Source: Chitinophagales bacterium (lineage in GTDB: Bacteria > Bacteroidota > Bacteroidia > Chitinophagales > UBA2359). From it: a DNA stretch of 64,000 nt. The position numbers and the translations under genes were made by a program. This document shows, piece after piece, positions 59,394 to 64,000 of this stretch; the stretch's first letter is position 1; every line of letters starts with the position of its first letter. The notes beneath the pieces are model-generated. The model worked only from the letters and a program-made list of their open reading frames with translations. It had not been told where the DNA came from and ran no database searches. The stretch spans positions 62,001 through 126,000 of the forward strand of contig JAEUUX010000164.1 in the NCBI GenBank assembly GCA_016787295.1, read 5' to 3'.

Positions 59394-60920
59394 CTATAAT
59401 TTATCCGCTTCTTTCCAGATTGTCAATATCTGCTCGAGAAATTGGCGGTCATTGGATAGACGTGGTACTTTATTTTGTCCGCCTAATTTGTTTTTTTGTC
59501 GCAACCATTGCTCAAAAATATTCGACGGTACAGCCCGAACTGTTGGCATACGCATAGCAATATCTTTGAATCGTTTGGCTTCATAGTCCGAGTTGATTTG
59601 CTGTAAGGCATAATCCAAATCGGTAGCAAATTGTTCCATATCTTTGGGTTCTTGCTCAAAAGCAATTAGCCATTCATGTGCGCCATTTTGTGTGTCATCG
59701 AAATAACATGGTGCTACGGTATAATCGCGCACGGCTACTTGATGTTTTTTGGCTACTTGTGCCAACGCTTGGTCTGTGTTGTCGACCATCACTTCCTCGC
59801 CAAAAGCATTGATATAGTGTTTTGTTCTACCTGTCACCTTAATTCTATACGGACACAAAGTCGTAAATTGTATGGTATCGCCGAGCATATAGCGCCACAA
59901 TCCGCTGGTATTGGAAATGACTAAGGCATAGTTCACGCCCATTTCTACTTCGTGTAATTGCAAAGTGCGTGGGTTGGGAGCATTGATTTCGCTCATTGGC
60001 AAAAATTCATAGTAAATATCATGGTTCACCAACAGCAACATATCTTCGCGCTGCGGTTGATCTTGTATGCCAAAAAAACCTTCAGAGGCATTGTAGGTTT
60101 GCCAATATTGCACTTTTTCGGACGGAAATAATTGCTCAAATTGCTGTCTGTAAGGTGCAAAACTCACGCCACCATGCAAATACAATTCAAAGTCGCGCCA
60201 CACCTCAGACATATTTTCGGCTTTTGTATTGGTGATAATGCGGCGCAACAACACCAACAACCAAGTAGGCACGCCTGCCATTTGTGTGATTTTTTGGCGA
60301 ATGACCAAATTAGCGGTGCGTTCCAATTTCTCCTCCCAATTGGGCAACAAAGCAATATCGACGCTGGGTGTGCGCAAATATCGCCCGATTGAAGGCATAT
60401 TGTGGCTCAAAATTGCCGACAAATCGCCATACATTGCTTTTTGATTCAGCGGATTCAACTGGCTGCTACCACCAACAACCACTCCTTTGCCCTCAAACAA
60501 TTGGCTTTGTGGGTTAGCGGTGATGTACAAAGTCAAAATGTCGGAACTTGCCTTAAAATGGTTTTCATACAATTGGCGCGTGCTTATCGGAATATATTTA
60601 CTTTTGTCTGCTGTTGTTCCCGACGATTTGGCAAAGTATCTTATGTCGCTATGCCACAACACATTTTGTTGCCCATCAAAAATAGGCTGAATAAATGTTT
60701 TCAGACTTTCGTAATCCTGTAAAGGCACCATTTGGGCAAACTGTTCGGGTTTTTTTAGGCTGTTGAAATGGTATGTTTTGCCAAAATTGGTGTTACGAGC
60801 CGCATAACACAAATACGTCCACAAATGTTGTTGACAAGGGATAGGGCGATGTATCCACTGCTGCACTTTGGGCAAGCGGGAACGAAAATGGTAGTTTAAA
60901 GCACGAGCCGCTAATTGCAT
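59394..60920 (-). CDS. GH3 (auxin-responsive promoter) family protein
   Basis: A 508-residue member of the GH3 acyl-adenylate/amido-synthetase superfamily, common but uncharacterised in Bacteroidota. The ATP-site motif is YFAKSSGTTADKSKYIPI, then the second block YNASEGFFGIQDQP, and GLWRYMLGDTIQFT. Other family landmarks are QWIHRP near the N-terminus and GRTKHYINAFGEEVM in the C-terminal domain. In plants GH3 enzymes join amino acids to acyl acids; the bacterial substrate is unknown. ATG 60920 is used, since a promoter core (minus TATCTTTG at 60940-60947) sits just upstream of it. Confidence 0.85.
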   Translation of the reverse strand: MQLAARALNYHFRSRLPKVQQWIHRPIPCQQHLWTYLCYAARNTNFGKTYHFNSLKKPEQFAQMVPLQDYESLKTFIQPIFDGQQNVLWHSDIRYFAKSSGTTADKSKYIPISTRQLYENHFKASSDILTLYITANPQSQLFEGKGVVVGGSSQLNPLNQKAMYGDLSAILSHNMPSIGRYLRTPSVDIALLPNWEEKLERTANLVIRQKITQMAGVPTWLLVLLRRIITNTKAENMSEVWRDFELYLHGGVSFAPYRQQFEQLFPSEKVQYWQTYNASEGFFGIQDQPQREDMLLLVNHDIYYEFLPMSEINAPNPRTLQLHEVEMGVNYALVISNTSGLWRYMLGDTIQFTTLCPYRIKVTGRTKHYINAFGEEVMVDNTDQALAQVAKKHQVAVRDYTVAPCYFDDTQNGAHEWLIAFEQEPKDMEQFATDLDYALQQINSDYEAKRFKDIAMRMPTVRAVPSNIFEQWLRQKNKLGGQNKVPRLSNDRQFLEQILTIWKEADKL

Positions 60921-60939
60921 ATACCTCAATTTTTGGGGA

Positions 60940-60947
60940 CAAAGATA
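60940..60947 (-). promoter_or_regulatory. Promoter -7 element for the GH3-family gene
   Basis: Minus-strand TATCTTTG matches TAnnTTTG, 20 bp upstream of ATG 60920. It excludes the longer frame beginning at 61055. No clear -33 box. Confidence 0.45.
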
Positions 60948-60979
60948 CGACAATAGCTGGCATTTTGAGTCATTGTGAC

Positions 60980-61008
60980 TTTGGTTTGCTAAAAATATTG
61001 TACCTTTG
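60980..61008 (+). promoter_or_regulatory. Promoter for the BatD-like gene
   Basis: TTTG at 60980-60983, 17-nt spacer, TACCTTTG at 61001-61008. It lies ~110 bp before ATG 61119 and is divergent from the GH3 promoter. Confidence 0.65.
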
Positions 61009-61118
61009 TGGCATATTTGGCGCTTTGAGGCGTTTTTTAAAATCAAAACAACCACTAATTCATCGCCAAATTGTTTTTTGCATTGTTTGATTTTGTTTTT
61101 TTGCTTATTTTATTGACT

Positions 61119-63734
61119 ATGCAATTAGCTTGGTTTAGAACTTCCGTGTTGTTGATTTTTTGTTGTTGGTTGTTGACAAATCAATGGCTGTTGGCACAAA
61201 ATTTTAGCGTTTCACCCCAACAAACCACCACAGGACTACAAGAAACTTTCACCCTAAGTTATACACTTTCGGGTGCGGAATTGCGTGATTTTCAAGCACC
61301 CGACTTCAGTAATTTTCGCATTGTGGGTGGTCCCAACAAATCGCAAAGCATTACGATGACCAATGGTAGCGTGGCGCGCAGCATTGGCATTTCTTACATC
61401 TTATTGCCACAAAAAGTAGGTACTTTCATTATCCCGCCCGCAACGGTAGTGACTGACAACAAAAAAAGTTTGCGTTCGGGCAAGGTGACGGTCAAAGTGG
61501 TGCAGGGCAAGACACAAACCCAACCACCTGCCAGCCCTTTTGGTAATTTGCCCTTTGGTTTTCCTGCTCCGCCCATGCCGCCACAACAACAACCCACACC
61601 TGCGCCGCGTGCCAATGACGAGCCGCCACGCTTGTTCCTCAAAATCAAATTGGACACCAACAGCGTTTTTGTCGGACAACAATTGGGTGTTACTTATCAA
61701 CTCTATACCAACACACCCGTCTCGACTTTTGAACTCGAAAAAGCACCACAATTTACCGGCTTTTGGGTAGAAGAGTTACCAACTACGGGCGCTCCACAAA
61801 ACGGGACTTACAAAGGTGCTAATTTTAAGATAGTAGATGTGAAACGCTATGCTCTTTTTCCACAACAAGCGGGCAAGCTAAACATCGATGCCATAACAGG
61901 TATCGCTCAAGCCGAAATCATTGACCCATCTGCCAATACATGGTTTGGACAAGCTATTATACAGAAAGTATCGGTCAAAAGCGACTCCGCTACTATCCAA
62001 ATCCAAGCTTTACCGACTAATGCACCCGCAGAATTTACGGGAGGCGTGGGTAATTTTATCCTCAAAGCCAGCACCGATAAAACCACTTTAGCCCAAAACG
62101 AGTCTTTCAAATTGTTGGTAGAAATGAATGGTACAGGCAACGTCAAGTTTATTGGCGAGCCAATCATCGTTTTTCCACCAAGTTTTGAACATTTTGACCC
62201 GCTCAACACCGAAACCATTACGCCCATAGGCAATCACATTGGCGGCACCAAGACATTTGAATATACCATCGTACCCACAGAGCAAGGGAGATACGAAATT
62301 CCACCGATTCAGATAGCATATTTTGACCCATCTTCGCGCCAATATCGCCGCCTCGAACAAGCTGCCATACCCATCACCGTTACGGCAAGCAATGGGGCTA
62401 TAGCCAATTTGGACGAAGGTAATATCTATCCGCTTCGCACTGCACCTTTGTTGTCTATTGGCTCAAAAATAGGAGCTTTGTTGCGATGTCCTATCTATTG
62501 GATACTGTTGCTGTTGCCCATTTTGCTATATATTGGGCGATACATCAGGCAGCGTTTCCGTCCTCAGAACGCTGAAAATACCACAGAATTACTACATCAA
62601 ACTGCCTATTCGAGCGCCATTCACCATATAGAACAAGCCTATCGTACTGCTGCCAAACATCCTTCAACAACTTTCTATGAACAGCTTTTGGACAACTTAC
62701 AGCAGTATTTTCGCCGAAAAAACATACTGCCCGACGAAGCTATTTTGTCCGAAAACAAGCTGTCACAAGCCCTCACATATGCGCAAATACCCGATACTTT
62801 GGTACAACAATGTTTGTCTTTGATTGCTCAAAGCACTACCTATTTGTATGCACCTTTGGCTATTAATGTCGATAATATTCGCACCGATTATGCTCAGGCA
62901 CAAGCCGTTTTGCGACAAATAGAAGACCATTTAAATGGTTCATCGAGCCAAACCAATGCCTTTAAATTAGCAATATGGCTGGGTGTGTTAGGCATATTTT
63001 CGACTCCTGTTTTTGCAAATGACAACTGGGAGACAGCCGAGCAGCAATACCAACAAAAAAACTACCGACAAGCCGCGCAAATTTACGAGCAATTGTTGCA
63101 AAATGGCGAAAAATCGGCAGCACTTTACCACAATTTGGGCAACTGTTACTATCAATTGCAACAAACGGCTCCTGCTATATTGAACTATGAACGAGCTTTG
63201 CGCTTGTCGCCCCGTAGCACCGATATACAGCACAACCTACAACAAGCCAATAAACGCGTAAGCCAAAAAGTAGATACCTTGCCTTTGTTGTTCTATCAAA
63301 AAGGACTACAGACTTTGGCTTCATTTTTATCTGTCAATGTGTGGGCAATATTGGCATTGGTGGCGGTTTGGGTTTGGTTTGTTGCACAAAAAAAACAACT
63401 TCATCGCATTTTTTATTACCGAAAACAACGTTTTACACTATTTTATAGTTGGCTATGGGCAGCAGTGGCGCTATTGTGCCTATTGTTTGCCTATCAAAGT
63501 TATCGCTATAGCCATGCGCCCGAAGCCATCATATTTGCACCGATATTGCAGTTGCAAGCACAACCCTCGCCCGAAGCCAATACCCTATTGGAACTGTCAG
63601 CAGGAGCAAAAGTACGGATTATAGACGATGCTGCCGACTGGTGGAAAGTACAAGCTATGAACGGCGAAATAGCTTGGGTGGAGCAAAAGTATTTGCATAA
63701 AGTTATAGATACCAACGTTAATGAAGCCCCGTAG
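61119..63734 (+). CDS. BatD-BatE-like fusion: aerotolerance protein with TPR and SH3-like domains
   Basis: An 871-residue envelope protein. A signal segment (RTSVLLIFCCWLLTNQWLLAQ) is followed by a BatD part: FSVSPQQTTTGLQETFTLSYTL, FQAPDFSNFRIVGGP, and a second BatD module with FTGFWVEELP and YALFPQQAGKLNI. A membrane helix (~465-485) and a cytoplasmic-type helical region follow. A further helix (~618-635) ends in a possible cleavage or anchor (GIFSTPVFA). Then comes a TPR unit (AEQQYQQKNYRQAAQIYEQLLQ, LYHNLGNCYYQL), two more membrane helices, and an SH3-like domain (LELSAGAKVRIIDDAADWWKVQAM). TPR plus SH3 is the BatE pattern, so two usually separate genes appear fused. ATG 61119 is preferred to TTG 61071. 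Confidence 0.8.
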   Translation: MQLAWFRTSVLLIFCCWLLTNQWLLAQNFSVSPQQTTTGLQETFTLSYTLSGAELRDFQAPDFSNFRIVGGPNKSQSITMTNGSVARSIGISYILLPQKVGTFIIPPATVVTDNKKSLRSGKVTVKVVQGKTQTQPPASPFGNLPFGFPAPPMPPQQQPTPAPRANDEPPRLFLKIKLDTNSVFVGQQLGVTYQLYTNTPVSTFELEKAPQFTGFWVEELPTTGAPQNGTYKGANFKIVDVKRYALFPQQAGKLNIDAITGIAQAEIIDPSANTWFGQAIIQKVSVKSDSATIQIQALPTNAPAEFTGGVGNFILKASTDKTTLAQNESFKLLVEMNGTGNVKFIGEPIIVFPPSFEHFDPLNTETITPIGNHIGGTKTFEYTIVPTEQGRYEIPPIQIAYFDPSSRQYRRLEQAAIPITVTASNGAIANLDEGNIYPLRTAPLLSIGSKIGALLRCPIYWILLLLPILLYIGRYIRQRFRPQNAENTTELLHQTAYSSAIHHIEQAYRTAAKHPSTTFYEQLLDNLQQYFRRKNILPDEAILSENKLSQALTYAQIPDTLVQQCLSLIAQSTTYLYAPLAINVDNIRTDYAQAQAVLRQIEDHLNGSSSQTNAFKLAIWLGVLGIFSTPVFANDNWETAEQQYQQKNYRQAAQIYEQLLQNGEKSAALYHNLGNCYYQLQQTAPAILNYERALRLSPRSTDIQHNLQQANKRVSQKVDTLPLLFYQKGLQTLASFLSVNVWAILALVAVWVWFVAQKKQLHRIFYYRKQRFTLFYSWLWAAVALLCLLFAYQSYRYSHAPEAIIFAPILQLQAQPSPEANTLLELSAGAKVRIIDDAADWWKVQAMNGEIAWVEQKYLHKVIDTNVNEAP

Positions 63735-63792
63735 CGCCCAACCCGCAAGAAACCGCTCAAATAAAAATAATATTATAAAATTTGTGTTGTAG

Positions 63793-63812
63793 ATAGGTCA
63801 AAGACCTATTTG
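63793..63812 (+). terminator. Short hairpin after the BatD-like gene
   Basis: ATAGGTC at 63793-63799 pairs with GACCTAT at 63803-63809 with a 3-nt loop, followed by TTTGT. A weak terminator or local hairpin. Confidence 0.35.
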
Positions 63813-63848
63813 TAGCATAATAGATAGGTAAATTCAAAATTAATGGTT

Positions 63849-64000
63849 ATGAAAAAATACCTTTTTGTTTGTCTTTGTGGTTTATTTTTGTCTGCACAAT
63901 GTAGCAAAAAAAGAATCGACCCCACCACAACCACTCAACCCACTACAACAACTAAGCAACATGTAGAAGTGGCACCGCCGCTGCCTGCCACTACTCCCAT
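63849..64000 (+). CDS. Start of a lipoprotein gene, truncated by the window end
   Basis: Fifty codons are visible. The N-terminus MKKYLFVCLCGLFLSAQC is a lipoprotein signal (lipobox SAQC). It is followed by a basic KKRID and a Thr/Pro-rich low-complexity stretch (PTTTTQPTTTTKQ) that continues to the window edge. An in-frame ATG two codons earlier (63843) is an equal alternative. The domain content lies outside the window, so no function can be given. Confidence 0.65.
   Translation, partial: MKKYLFVCLCGLFLSAQCSKKRIDPTTTTQPTTTTKQHVEVAPPLPATTP

Noticed and set aside
1-64000. CRISPR array, rRNA, prophage or conjugative genes
   Set aside because: No regularly spaced repeats, rRNA signatures, phage structural genes or transfer genes were seen.

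Overview
This window comes from a member of the Bacteroidota. The sequence shows two very long surface proteins ending in the gliding-motility/type IX secretion C-terminal domain, a PorP/SprF-family partner, and the phylum-typical ribosomal trio rpmB-rpmG-DUF4295. It also shows many copies of the Bacteroidota promoter core TAnnTTTG, often with a TTTG/TTG element 17-23 nt upstream. Shine-Dalgarno-like sites are not obvious, so several start codons were placed by promoter position and N-terminal logic. No rRNA, CRISPR array, prophage or intact insertion sequence was seen. One tRNA, Leu(CAA), is present.

Layout. 1-2 kb: 3' part of a PKD-repeat surface protein. 2.1-4.2 kb: a compact type II-like restriction-modification pair. 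4.3-8.8 kb: a fatty-acid-synthase-like set (FabI/FabL-type reductase, FabZ-like dehydratase, two paralogous ketosynthases), with a GC-rich dispersed repeat and an inverted-repeat segment in its gaps. 8.8-17 kb: a secreted repeat protein, hscB, tRNA-Leu, a YkuK-like protein, lipoprotein, thioredoxin-like protein, methyltransferase, ECF sigma factor with a small downstream ORF, and rhomboid protease. 17-26.3 kb: yebC-like gene, gpsA-lpxK-Fur family run, a glucosaminidase/LysM protein, DUF1801, Ser/Thr kinase, nadD and thiolase. 26.4-32.5 kb: Rpn-family nuclease, SNF2 helicase and FtsI-type PBP.

32.6-36.2 kb is a polysaccharide-export operon (ABC-2 permease, a GT-C-like membrane protein, Wzt-type ATPase). 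Next come kynurenine 3-monooxygenase and a gene split by a one-base frameshift. A plus-strand surface-modification-like stretch follows at 38.6-46.9 kb: GT2, two tandem Asp/Asn hydroxylases, a PD-(D/E)XK-like protein, DUF4269, acyltransferase, sulfotransferase and a large membrane protein. 47-52 kb: proline dehydrogenase, rpmB-rpmG-DUF4295 and clpB. 52.4-58.8 kb: a 1802-residue C25 (gingipain/PorU-like) peptidase followed by PorP/SprF. 59-64 kb: a lipoprotein, a GH3-family protein, a BatD-BatE-like fusion and the start of another lipoprotein.

The most notable non-gene signals are a 98-bp repeat present twice in inverted orientation with no mismatch (5630-5727 and 22818-22915), nested inverted repeats between the two ketosynthases (7085-7353), and a T7C homopolymer frameshift at 38276-38283. 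I did not find a clear, wholly new multi-gene system. The FabL/FabZ/KS/KS set and the repeat family are the best candidates for follow-up.
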